Assembly (NCBI GenBank): GCA_964617385.1
Contig: CAZTYX010000098.1
Coordinates: 1-6,046, forward strand
DNA from: JADHMP01 sp964617385
GTDB taxonomy: Bacteria; Bacteroidota; Bacteroidia; Flavobacteriales; Flavobacteriaceae
Length of the DNA stretch: 6,046 nucleotides
Direction of reading: 5' to 3'
The notes under the pieces were generated by a model. That model ran no database searches. It had not been told where the DNA came from and saw only the letters and a list, made by a program, of their open reading frames with translations. The position numbers were made by a program, and so were the translations under genes. Positions 1-5,087 of this stretch are shown in pieces (position 1 is the stretch's first letter; each line of letters opens with the position of its first letter).

Positions 1-47
1 AAAATAATTGGTTTTCATACCCTAAATTTTGTCCCACTAAGGTATCA

Positions 48-75
48 TTTTAGTTTGATGTTTTCTTTACCTTTG
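48..75 (+). promoter_or_regulatory. Candidate Bacteroidota-type promoter of the Bax inhibitor-1 family gene
   Basis: TACCTTTG at 68-75 fits the Bacteroidota -7 consensus TAnnTTTG exactly. A T-rich TTTT at 48-51 lies 16 nt upstream as a poor -33 element; the better TTTG at 54-57 is too close (10 nt). A transcript starting a few bases after 75 would have a 5' leader of roughly 15-20 nt before the ATG at 99. The leader is A/T-rich (AATTTAAAA) and has no Shine-Dalgarno sequence. The -7 box is visible; its use as a promoter is inferred. Confidence 0.45.
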
Positions 76-98
76 TGTGAATACTTAACAATTTAAAA

Positions 99-818
99 AT
101 GCGCTCTGGAAACCCTGTTCTAACAACTAAAGCCTTCGCACCTGCGTTGCAACGCGAAGAAAAAATGACCCTTAATGGCACCGTTAACAAAACTTTTTTA
201 AGCCTACTGCTATTGGTGGGTGCGGCCTATTTAACATTTGATCAAATCAACCCGGGCTTGCTTGTTGGCGCTAGCATTATTGGCTTTGTTGTGGCCTTGG
301 TCACCATATTTAAAAGAGAATGGGCGCCTGTCACCGTGCCGTTATATGCTTTGGTTGAAGGGGTTGTTTTAGGGGGTATTTCTTATCTCTATAGCGCCCA
401 ATACGAAGGTATTGTTTCAAATGCTATCTTTTTAACCCTTGGCATCTTGATTTCATTGTTAATGCTCTACAAATCAGGCTATATAAAAGCAACAGAAAAT
501 TTTAAATTAGGGATTTTTGCTGCCACAGGAGGCATTGCCCTTGTCTATTTAGTGAATTTTGTGATGGGTTTTTTTGGCTCTAGCCTTGGAGTTCTTAACC
601 CTATGAATAGTTCTTTGGTAAGCATTGGTTTTAGTCTTTTTGTGGTGGTGATTGCTGCCCTTAACTTAGTACTTGACTTTGATTTTATTGAAAAAGGTGT
701 AGAAAATGGCGCTCCAAAACATATGGAATGGTTTGGTGCTTTTGGCCTATTGGTCACACTTATTTGGCTTTATTTGGAAATCCTTCGCCTGTTGGCCAAA
801 TTAAATTCTCAAAAATAA
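99..818 (+). CDS. Bax inhibitor-1/YccA family integral membrane protein
   Basis: A 239-residue polytopic inner-membrane protein that I recognise as the bacterial Bax inhibitor-1/YccA-like family (BaxI_1 type). A polar N-terminus of about 28 residues (with MTLNGTVNKT at 23-32) leads into seven hydrophobic segments at roughly 32-46, 54-72, 78-96, 108-124, 136-158, 172-192 and 209-232. The strongest family signature is the C-terminal part: LDFDFIEKG at 192-200, APKHMEWFGAFGLL at 205-218 and LYLEILRLL at 224-232. Related proteins such as Bacillus YetJ are pH-sensitive calcium leak channels gated by paired acidic residues. D193 and D195 lie in the comparable late-helix region, but calcium transport here is inference. 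The ATG at 99 is favoured because the N-terminal NPVL and MTLNGTVNKT segments look family-typical and a -7 box stands just upstream. It is probably a single-gene unit, since 147 nt separate it from the next gene and no link with the carbon module is evident. No clear intrinsic terminator follows it. Confidence 0.9.
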   Translation: MRSGNPVLTTKAFAPALQREEKMTLNGTVNKTFLSLLLLVGAAYLTFDQINPGLLVGASIIGFVVALVTIFKREWAPVTVPLYALVEGVVLGGISYLYSAQYEGIVSNAIFLTLGILISLLMLYKSGYIKATENFKLGIFAATGGIALVYLVNFVMGFFGSSLGVLNPMNSSLVSIGFSLFVVVIAALNLVLDFDFIEKGVENGAPKHMEWFGAFGLLVTLIWLYLEILRLLAKLNSQK

Positions 819-921
819 ACGTGGCCTTTTGCAGATAAATTTGCACGCGTAGCCCATAACTCAATCTCCTTAATTATACATTAGAATAAGAAAATTTTAT
901 AGTGCCTTAAGAAAAATCAAT

Positions 922-952
922 GTAATACTTTTTTTTATAATAGTAATACTTT
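922..952 (+). promoter_or_regulatory. Candidate operator: two GTAATACTTT direct repeats at the regulator promoter
   Basis: GTAATACTTT occurs at 922-931 and again at 943-952, a 21-bp period, or about two helical turns. Each core GTAATAC is a minimal dyad (GTA-A-TAC). The first copy abuts the T-run that would serve as the -33 region (929-936), and the second lies between it and the -7 box at 955-962. A protein bound here would block RNA polymerase, as expected for autorepression by the TetR-type regulator encoded just downstream. The repeats and spacing are direct observations. The binding role is inferred, and AT-rich DNA yields such repeats by chance fairly often. Confidence 0.4.
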
Positions 953-962
953 CATATATTTG
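929..962 (+). promoter_or_regulatory. Candidate promoter of the TetR-type regulator gene, probably giving a leaderless mRNA
   Basis: TATATTTG at 955-962 fits the Bacteroidota -7 consensus exactly. A run of eight T at 929-936 ends 18 nt upstream and could act as the -33 element, although it lacks the consensus G. The ATG at 966 begins four bases after the -7 box, so transcription would start at or within a few bases of that ATG. This position also argues against the TTG at 960, which lies inside the promoter box. Confidence 0.5.
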
Positions 963-965
963 GGC

Positions 966-1643
966 ATGAAAAAATTGCCAGTCCTTTTTGACATTAATGA
1001 GCGTTTATACTGCAAAGACCCAGAATCTACAGTTTTAGGCAAAAAAATTGTAGGTCAAGGCATCATTATGATTGATGAATTGGGCTTTGAAGGATTTACA
1101 TTCAAAAAATTGGGCGCCAAAATTGGTTCTAACGAAAGTTCAATTTATCGCTATTTTAAAAGCAAACATGCCTTACTCGTTTATTTAATTAATTGGTATT
1201 GGAGTTGGATTGAATATCAACTGGTTTTTGTTACAACAAACCTTACAGACCCCCATGAAAAACTGACACGTTCCATAAAATTACTCACACAAGGCATCAA
1301 AGAAGATCATGATTTTTCCTATATCAATGAGGTTTTACTCCACAAAATTATTGTGTCAGAATCGGTAAAAGCCTATTTGACCAAAGATGTTGATACTGAA
1401 AATGCACAGGGCTACTTTAAACCCTATAAAAGTGTGGTGCAGCGCGTAAGCACTTTCATTTCGCAAATCAACCCAAACTATAAATACCCACACATGATGG
1501 TTTCCACCCTTATTGAGGGAGCCCATCAACAACAATTTTTTTCGGAGCATTTGCCAGCCCTCACCGATGTTGAAAAAGGAAAAGAAAGTATTGTTTCATT
1601 TTATACCCATTTAGTTTTTAATACCATTCAAAATGAAGCCTAA
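966..1643 (+). CDS. TetR/AcrR-family transcriptional regulator
   Basis: A 225-residue one-component DNA-binding regulator when read from the ATG at 966. A TTG at 960 would add only two residues and lies in a -7 promoter box. The TetR N-terminal domain spans about residues 23-75. It contains IIMIDELGFEGFTFKKLG (33-50) and then the helix-turn-helix with its recognition helix and family-typical tail, GSNESSIYRYFKSKHALL (54-71). Residues 76-225 are the helical ligand-binding and dimerisation domain. They match no ligand class I can name, but end in a stretch (WIEYQL, TLIEGAHQQQFFSEHLP) that I associate with Bacteroidota regulators near SulP transporters. A 25-residue extension precedes the first helix. 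The gene heads a same-strand set with the small protein, SulP and carbonic anhydrase, so control of that set is likely but inferred. The tandem GTAATAC repeats at its promoter suggest autoregulation. The inducer is unknown. Confidence 0.88.
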   Translation: MKKLPVLFDINERLYCKDPESTVLGKKIVGQGIIMIDELGFEGFTFKKLGAKIGSNESSIYRYFKSKHALLVYLINWYWSWIEYQLVFVTTNLTDPHEKLTRSIKLLTQGIKEDHDFSYINEVLLHKIIVSESVKAYLTKDVDTENAQGYFKPYKSVVQRVSTFISQINPNYKYPHMMVSTLIEGAHQQQFFSEHLPALTDVEKGKESIVSFYTHLVFNTIQNEA

Positions 1644-1950
1644 AACCCCTTTAAATAGAAGTTTTTTGCTCGTTCTCTTTGTGTTAAAGATGAGCATTTT
1701 AGCAGAGCCATTGTTGCTGACATTTCATTGGGCAAATGACAGCAAAGCTGTGGCTGTTTTGGATTTGGATTGGAATAACGATACCGATGAAAAAGAAGAT
1801 CAACAAGAAAAAGACAAAATTAATGCCCCAACACTTTGGCTTAAAACCAATCGAAATATGCCCCCTGTATTGGCTAATTTTAATTTAAGTGAAAAATTAT
1901 TTCGTTCGCCTAAATTAAAAGTCATTTCTCCGCCTCCCGAGCAGGCATAA
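1633..1950 (+). CDS. Small hypothetical protein with hydrophobic N-terminus, between regulator and SulP transporter
   Basis: A 105-residue protein of unknown function; I do not recognise a named family. Its ATG lies 11 bp inside the end of the regulator gene in another frame, which suggests translational coupling and supports the start. A basic N-terminus (MKPKTPLNR) is followed by a hydrophobic stretch at about 11-30, which could be a membrane anchor or signal peptide. K19 and E25 interrupt it, so export is uncertain. Next come an acidic, highly charged region (DLDWNNDTDEKEDQQEKDK, 44-62), a middle part with NFNLSEKLFRSPKL (82-95), and a proline-rich end, ISPPPEQA (98-105). There are no cysteines and only one histidine, so it does not look like a classical metal-binding periplasmic protein. 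It lies 89 nt before the SulP start. An accessory role for the transporter, or an envelope-localised sensor, is speculation from position alone. Codon use and AT content look like its neighbours. Confidence 0.72.
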   Translation: MKPKTPLNRSFLLVLFVLKMSILAEPLLLTFHWANDSKAVAVLDLDWNNDTDEKEDQQEKDKINAPTLWLKTNRNMPPVLANFNLSEKLFRSPKLKVISPPPEQA

Positions 1951-1963
1951 CTTCGCCTCAATC

Positions 1964-2033
1964 GTTTATAAACTCGTTTAATAAAAAACACATTTTGCCT
2001 GTACATTTTGTCATGGGCAATAATATAAATTAG
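1964..2033 (+). promoter_or_regulatory. Intergenic region before SulP with small repeats and a weak promoter-like match
   Basis: The 89 nt between the small protein and SulP hold a perfect 10-bp palindrome, GTTTATAAAC (1964-1973). They also hold CGTTTA repeated 12 bp apart (1963-1968, 1975-1980) and ACATTTTG repeated 13 bp apart (1990-1997, 2003-2010). TAAATTAG at 2026-2033 differs from TAnnTTTG at one position. The second ACATTTTG supplies TTTG (2007-2010) 15 nt upstream of it, which is shorter than usual. A transporter-specific promoter or operator could lie here, but the match is weak. Readthrough from the regulator gene is equally possible, since no terminator is visible. Confidence 0.25.
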
Positions 2034-2039
2034 TTCAAA

Positions 2040-3635
2040 ATGAATCGAAATTCAATATTCAAACATATTAAATCAGACCTTCCTGCCAGTATTGTGGTAT
2101 TCTTTGTGGCCCTACCCCTGTGTTTGGGCATTGCCCTTGCCAGTGGAGCACCACTGTTTTCAGGACTCATCGCAGGTATTGTGGGAGGTATTGTGGTGGG
2201 CACTTTAAGCGGCTCGCAAATTGGTGTTAGTGGTCCGGCAGCCGGTTTGGCCGCCATTGTTTTAACCGCTATTGGAACTCTTGGTGGATTCGAGAATTTT
2301 CTCGTTGCTGTGGTTTTAGGAGGTGTAATTCAATTGGTTTTTGGCATACTAAAAGCCGGCGTTATTGGCTATTATTTTCCCTCTTCTGTAATTAAAGGAA
2401 TGCTCACAGGGATTGGAATCATTATCATTTTAAAACAAATTCCACACTTTTTTGGGTATGATGCGGTGGCAGAAGGTGATTTTTCCTTTTCCCAAGGTAC
2501 AGGCGAAAATACATTTACCGGTATTTTTTCTGCACTCAATTATATTAGTCCTGGAGCTACCCTAATTGCAGTTATGGCTCTTTCCATACTCTTGCTATGG
2601 GAAAATGTGTTGGTCAAAAAAGGTAAAATTTTTCAACTCATTCAAGGCCCTTTAGTCGCTGTAGGGGTTGGTATTATTTATAGTATTGCCACTGCTGGAA
2701 ACGCTTTTTGGGGGATTGATGCCTCTCACTTGGTGAGTGTGCCTGTGGCAGAAGATCTCGGTTCTTTTGTCTCCAAATTTACCTTTCCTAATTTTGCAGT
2801 CATAGGCAACTCGCAAATTTGGGTCACCGCCTTCACCATTGCATTGGTTGCTAGTTTAGAAACCTTACTTTGCGTAGAAGCTACAGACTCTATTGATCCG
2901 ATGAAACGTATTACCCCCACCAACCGGGAGTTGATGGCGCAAGGCACCGGAAATATTATTTCTGGACTCATTGGTGGGTTACCAATAACACAAGTAATTG
3001 TGAGAAGCTCAGCCAATATTCACTCTGGCGGTAAAACAAAATTAGCCGCTATTATACACGGTTTCTTTTTATTGATTTCGGTGTTAACCATTCCATTTGT
3101 TCTCAATAAAATTCCACTTTCAGTATTAGCCGCCATTTTGTTTATTGTAGGCTATAAATTGGCTAAACCTGCTTTGTTTGCCACCATGTATCGACTAGGA
3201 TGGAAACAATTTGTGCCCTTTGTGGTTACTATTTTGGGTATCGTTTTTACCGATTTATTGGTTGGCATTGGCTTGGGACTTATAGTTGGCGTTACCGTTA
3301 TTCTTATCAAAAGCTATCAAAATTCACATTTCCTTCATATTAAAGATGAATCAAATGGGAAAAATAAAATTGTGATGCGATTGGCCGAAGAAGTAACCTT
3401 TATAAACAAAGGGGCCATCCTAAAAGAATTGGAGCTGCTCCCTCAAAATGCCATTCTTGAATTGGATGTCACAAAAACAGTCTATCTAGACAATGACGTC
3501 ATCGAAATTTTAGATAACTTTCTAGAAAAAGCAAAAACAAGAAATATTGAAATTATTCTCATCAGAGAGGGAGGGCGTATAGTTCAACCCGAAAGTTTTG
3601 CCCACCTGTTTCAACCCAAAAAGAAAAGCGCATAA
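2040..3635 (+). CDS. SulP (SLC26-type) inorganic anion transporter with C-terminal STAS domain, probable bicarbonate importer
   Basis: A 531-residue inner-membrane carrier of the SulP family. The membrane domain (about residues 12-426) has the family's repeated hydrophobic helices. It starts with the sulfate-transporter entry motif (VALPLCLGIALASGAPLFSG, 23-42), followed by GSQIGVSGPAAG (58-69) in the helix-3 region and a helix-8 segment, SLETLL (272-277). E274 there sits where SulP proteins carry an acidic residue important for transport. GTGNIISGLIGGLPIT (302-317) and VRSSANIHSG (321-330) are further signatures. A cytoplasmic STAS domain occupies about 430-520 and includes VYLDNDVIEIL (481-491), in the position of the conserved strand-helix element. 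The family carries sulfate, bicarbonate, chloride or dicarboxylates. The beta-carbonic anhydrase gene 37 nt downstream favours bicarbonate, as in BicA-like carriers and known SulP-carbonic anhydrase fusions, but sulfate cannot be excluded from sequence. No sulfate-assimilation gene is in the window. The start ATG lacks a Shine-Dalgarno sequence and is preceded by an A-rich stretch, which is usual here. Confidence 0.93.
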   Translation: MNRNSIFKHIKSDLPASIVVFFVALPLCLGIALASGAPLFSGLIAGIVGGIVVGTLSGSQIGVSGPAAGLAAIVLTAIGTLGGFENFLVAVVLGGVIQLVFGILKAGVIGYYFPSSVIKGMLTGIGIIIILKQIPHFFGYDAVAEGDFSFSQGTGENTFTGIFSALNYISPGATLIAVMALSILLLWENVLVKKGKIFQLIQGPLVAVGVGIIYSIATAGNAFWGIDASHLVSVPVAEDLGSFVSKFTFPNFAVIGNSQIWVTAFTIALVASLETLLCVEATDSIDPMKRITPTNRELMAQGTGNIISGLIGGLPITQVIVRSSANIHSGGKTKLAAIIHGFFLLISVLTIPFVLNKIPLSVLAAILFIVGYKLAKPALFATMYRLGWKQFVPFVVTILGIVFTDLLVGIGLGLIVGVTVILIKSYQNSHFLHIKDESNGKNKIVMRLAEEVTFINKGAILKELELLPQNAILELDVTKTVYLDNDVIEILDNFLEKAKTRNIEIILIREGGRIVQPESFAHLFQPKKKSA

Positions 3636-3672
3636 TAGTTGCACCCTTATGTATTAATTAAAAAGTAAAAAA

Positions 3673-4299
3673 ATGAAAGCACATACTAAAGAAACACAAC
3701 AAGCAATGACCCCAGAAAAAGCCTTAACCACCTTAATGGATGGCAATGCACGTTTTCAAAACAATCAAAAAGCACCGCGCAATTTGATGGAACAAGTTCA
3801 AGACACCAGTAGTGGACAATATCCTTTTGCAACCATTTTGAGTTGCATTGACTCACGCGTGTCTGCAGAACTTATTTTTGACCAAGGCATCGGCGATATT
3901 TTTAGCGTTCGCATTGCGGGAAACTTTGTGAATGAAGACATTTTAGGCAGCATGGAATTTGCTTGCAAATTGGCCGGCACTAAATTGGTAATCGTTTTAG
4001 GACACACCGCTTGTGGCGCCGTTAAAGGAGCTTGCGACCATGCCCGATTAGGCAATTTGAGTGCCTTGATTCAAAAAATTGAACCGGCTGTTGAGGCTGT
4101 TACTGAACCCACAGATCCGGCGCTGCGCAATTCATCTAATGCCGATTTTGTCGATCAAGTGGCGGAACAAAACGTGCATATGACCATTGCAGATATTCGT
4201 GAACAAAGCCCAGTTTTAGCCGAATTGGAAGCCGAGGGGGCCATTAAAATTGTGGGAGCCATGTATGATATTAAATCTGGAGCGGTACATTTTTTATAA
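3673..4299 (+). CDS. Beta-class carbonic anhydrase
   Basis: A 208-residue cytoplasmic zinc enzyme that interconverts CO2 and bicarbonate. The beta-class active site is complete. C58, D60 and R62 in ILSCIDSRVSAE (55-66) give the first zinc cysteine and the catalytic Asp-Arg pair. H111 and C114 in LGHTACGAVKGA (109-120) are the remaining zinc ligands. RIAGNFVNEDILGSMEFA (80-97) is the conserved dimer and active-site strand region. The C-terminal VGAMYDIKSG (194-203) is also family-typical, and the length is normal for prokaryotic beta enzymes. No signal peptide is seen. The ATG at 3673 follows an A-rich stretch without Shine-Dalgarno; a later Met at residue 12 is less likely because the preceding residues look family-typical. 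The gap after SulP is 37 nt without a terminator, so the two are very probably co-transcribed. The natural role is to equilibrate imported bicarbonate with CO2 for carboxylases and pH balance. Two terminator-like hairpins follow. Confidence 0.96.
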   Translation: MKAHTKETQQAMTPEKALTTLMDGNARFQNNQKAPRNLMEQVQDTSSGQYPFATILSCIDSRVSAELIFDQGIGDIFSVRIAGNFVNEDILGSMEFACKLAGTKLVIVLGHTACGAVKGACDHARLGNLSALIQKIEPAVEAVTEPTDPALRNSSNADFVDQVAEQNVHMTIADIREQSPVLAELEAEGAIKIVGAMYDIKSGAVHFL

Positions 4300-4333
4300 A
4301 CCCTAAGTTGGTTATTCGTGTTGGGGGTTTTTT
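4298..4333 (+). terminator. Weak terminator-like hairpin directly after carbonic anhydrase
   Basis: AAACCC (4298-4303, overlapping the stop codon) can pair with GGGTTT (4325-4330) across a loop of about 20 nt. A T-run (4328-4333) begins inside the stem. The loop is long and the T-run is partly used up in pairing, so termination would be inefficient. It may act as the first of two tandem terminators. Confidence 0.3.
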
Positions 4334-4366
4334 AAACGGCCACACTTATCCACTATGGCTCGTCAT

Positions 4367-4398
4367 AATATCCCCTCCATTGGAGGGGATATTTTTTT
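4367..4398 (+). terminator. Strong rho-independent terminator of the SulP-carbonic anhydrase unit
   Basis: A perfect 12-bp stem, AATATCCCCTCC (4367-4378) with GGAGGGGATATT (4382-4393), closes a 3-nt ATT loop. Seven T follow at 4392-4398, two of them shared with the stem. The opposite strand lacks a T-run, so it works for plus-strand transcripts. A second, outer complement surrounds it: CCACTAT (4350-4356) with ATAGTGG (4408-4414). Confidence 0.9.
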
Positions 4399-4436
4399 CT
4401 ATTTTTTATAGTGGGAGAATCAAATCTATTGGAACC

Positions 4437-4466
4437 AAAAAAGCCCTCCGTTTCACTGGAAAGCTT
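4437..4466 (-). terminator. Rho-independent terminator for the tRNA-Asp (and possibly trxA) transcript
   Basis: Read on the minus strand, AAGCTTTCC (4466-4458) pairs with GGAGGGCTT (4449-4441). The 9-bp stem includes two G-U pairs and has an 8-nt loop, and a T-run ends at 4437. It lies about 60 nt beyond the 3' end of the tRNA, with no other gene between. No convincing terminator is seen between trxA and the tRNA, so this may end both transcripts. Confidence 0.65.
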
Positions 4467-4482
4467 CTCACTGGTTGAAAAC

Positions 4483-4499
4483 ATTGGAAATGTTCCAAT
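4483..4499. repeat. Short hairpin ATTGGAA-ATG-TTCCAAT
   Basis: A 7-bp perfect inverted repeat with a 3-nt spacer, between the tRNA-Asp 3' end and its terminator. On the minus strand it is followed by GTTTTC, a poor T-run, so it could be a first weak terminator or an RNA 3'-end structure. A further ATTGGAAC at 4428-4435 could pair instead with GTTCCAAT at 4492-4499, enclosing the terminator hairpin in a larger structure. Function is unknown. Confidence 0.35.
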
Positions 4500-4528
4500 C
4501 TAACAACACACAACATCTTTAAAAAGTG

Positions 4529-4602
4529 CGGTCTGGACGGGACTCGAACCCGCGACCCCATGCGTGACAGGCATGTATTCTAACCAACTGAACTACCAGA
4601 CC
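4529..4602 (-). tRNA. tRNA-Asp (anticodon GTC)
   Basis: A 74-nt cloverleaf read on the minus strand from 4602. The 7-bp acceptor stem is GGTCTGG/CCAGACC with discriminator G at 4529. The D arm contains AGTTGGTTAG. The anticodon stem is CATGC/GCATG around the 7-nt loop CTGTCAC, with anticodon GTC at 4568-4566. There is a 5-nt variable region. The T arm is GCGGG-TTCGAGT-CCCGT, with one G-U pair. It decodes GAC and GAU aspartate codons. The 3' CCA is not encoded (the next bases read CAC), so it must be added by the CCA-adding enzyme. Sequence and arms closely follow the bacterial tRNA-Asp pattern, so identity is secure. Confidence 0.98.
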
Positions 4603-4615
4603 CAATTAGCGTGTG

Positions 4616-4646
4616 CAAATATACATTGCATTTTCTATTTCCCAAA
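4616..4646 (-). promoter_or_regulatory. Canonical Bacteroidota promoter of tRNA-Asp
   Basis: On the minus strand, TTTG (4646-4643), a 19-nt spacer and TATATTTG (4623-4616) match the Bacteroidota -33/-7 consensus at every specified position. Transcription would start near 4610, several bases before the mature tRNA 5' end at 4602, leaving a short leader for RNase P. This is the best promoter in the window, and it lets the tRNA be made independently of the trxA gene upstream. Confidence 0.8.
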
Positions 4647-4687
4647 CAATTGCACTAAAAAGGAGTGAAACAAAAAATTATGCGCTT

Positions 4688-5005
4688 TTAGAGCTGAGCA
4701 TCTAAGGCATCTGCATAGGTAGTTTTAGGAGCAACACCCACTTGCCTTGCCACCAATTCGCCTTTATTAAAAACCAATACTGTGGGAATATTACGCACAC
4801 CAAATTTGGCGGCAAATTCTTGATTTTGATCCACATCAAGTTTGCCCACCACGGCTTTACCTTCGTAATCGTTGCTGAGCTCTTCAATAATGGGACCCAC
4901 CATGCGGCAAGGTCCGCACCATGCTGCCCAAAAATCTACTAAAACAGGTTTGTCTGATTGCAATACAATCTCTTCAAATGTAGCGTCGGATATTTCTATA
5001 GCCAT
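4688..5005 (-). CDS. trxA: Thioredoxin
   Basis: A 105-residue cytoplasmic dithiol-disulfide oxidoreductase of the normal thioredoxin length. It reduces protein disulfides such as those of ribonucleotide reductase and peroxiredoxins, and is recharged by thioredoxin reductase. The active site WCGPC is at 29-33 (C30 and C33) in the context VLVDFWAAWCGPCRMVGP (21-38). D24 is the buried aspartate equivalent to Asp26 of the E. coli protein. The cis-proline loop is RNIPTVLVF (71-79, P74), and the LDVDQN strand is at 56-61. No signal peptide or extra domain is seen. The ATG at 5005 gives the usual N-terminus. It lies 82 nt downstream of dnaE on the same strand, an arrangement I associate with Bacteroidota. 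A -7-like box (5020-5027) just before it suggests its own promoter. No good terminator separates it from tRNA-Asp, 85 nt further on. Confidence 0.97.
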   Translation of the reverse strand: MAIEISDATFEEIVLQSDKPVLVDFWAAWCGPCRMVGPIIEELSNDYEGKAVVGKLDVDQNQEFAAKFGVRNIPTVLVFNKGELVARQVGVAPKTTYADALDAQL

Positions 5006-5019
5006 CGTAAAAATTTTGT

Positions 5020-5036
5020 CAAAAATAATTATTTTT
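5020..5036 (-). promoter_or_regulatory. Candidate trxA promoter box overlapping a 16-bp A/T palindrome
   Basis: On the minus strand TATTTTTG (5027-5020) fits the TAnnTTTG box. It overlaps the perfect palindrome AAAAATAATTATTTTT (5021-5036). The ATG lies 14 nt beyond the box, implying a leader of only about 10 nt. No good -33 TTTG is seen at the usual distance, so promoter strength is doubtful and transcription may also come from dnaE. Confidence 0.4.
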
Positions 5037-5087
5037 CTGTGATCTAGGCAGCACTATTAAATCAATAAAACTTATATCGCTATTCCC

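Noticed and set aside
545..757. Open frame of 70 codons on the minus strand
   Set aside because: It lies antisense within the Bax inhibitor-1 family gene, with no recognisable protein features.
960..965. TTG start at 960 for the TetR-type regulator, adding Met-Gly before the ATG
   Set aside because: It lies inside the exact -7 box at 955-962, so it would probably not be in the transcript. The ATG at 966 is the better start.
1356..1550. Open frame of 64 codons on the minus strand
   Set aside because: Fully antisense within the regulator gene, with no family resemblance.
1633..1950. Small protein considered as a metal-binding periplasmic protein of the kind found near metal-efflux genes in Bacteroidota
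   Set aside because: It has no cysteine and only one histidine, and the neighbours are anion-transport and carbonic anhydrase genes.
1800..2006. Open frame of 68 codons on the minus strand across the end of the small protein gene
   Set aside because: Low-complexity translation. The plus-strand frame has gene overlap and same-strand context in its favour.
2726..3016. Open frame of 96 codons on the minus strand
   Set aside because: Antisense to the well-conserved SulP helix-8 region. The frame is open as a by-product of the codon use there.
3798..4055. Open frame of 85 codons on the minus strand
   Set aside because: Antisense to the carbonic anhydrase active-site region, with no independent support.
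4367..4393. The perfect 12-bp inverted repeat considered as an insertion-sequence end or miniature mobile element
   Set aside because: The 3-nt loop and immediate T-run are those of an intrinsic terminator. No transposase or target duplication is visible.
4742..4942. Open frame of 66 codons on the plus strand
   Set aside because: Antisense to thioredoxin, including its active-site codons.
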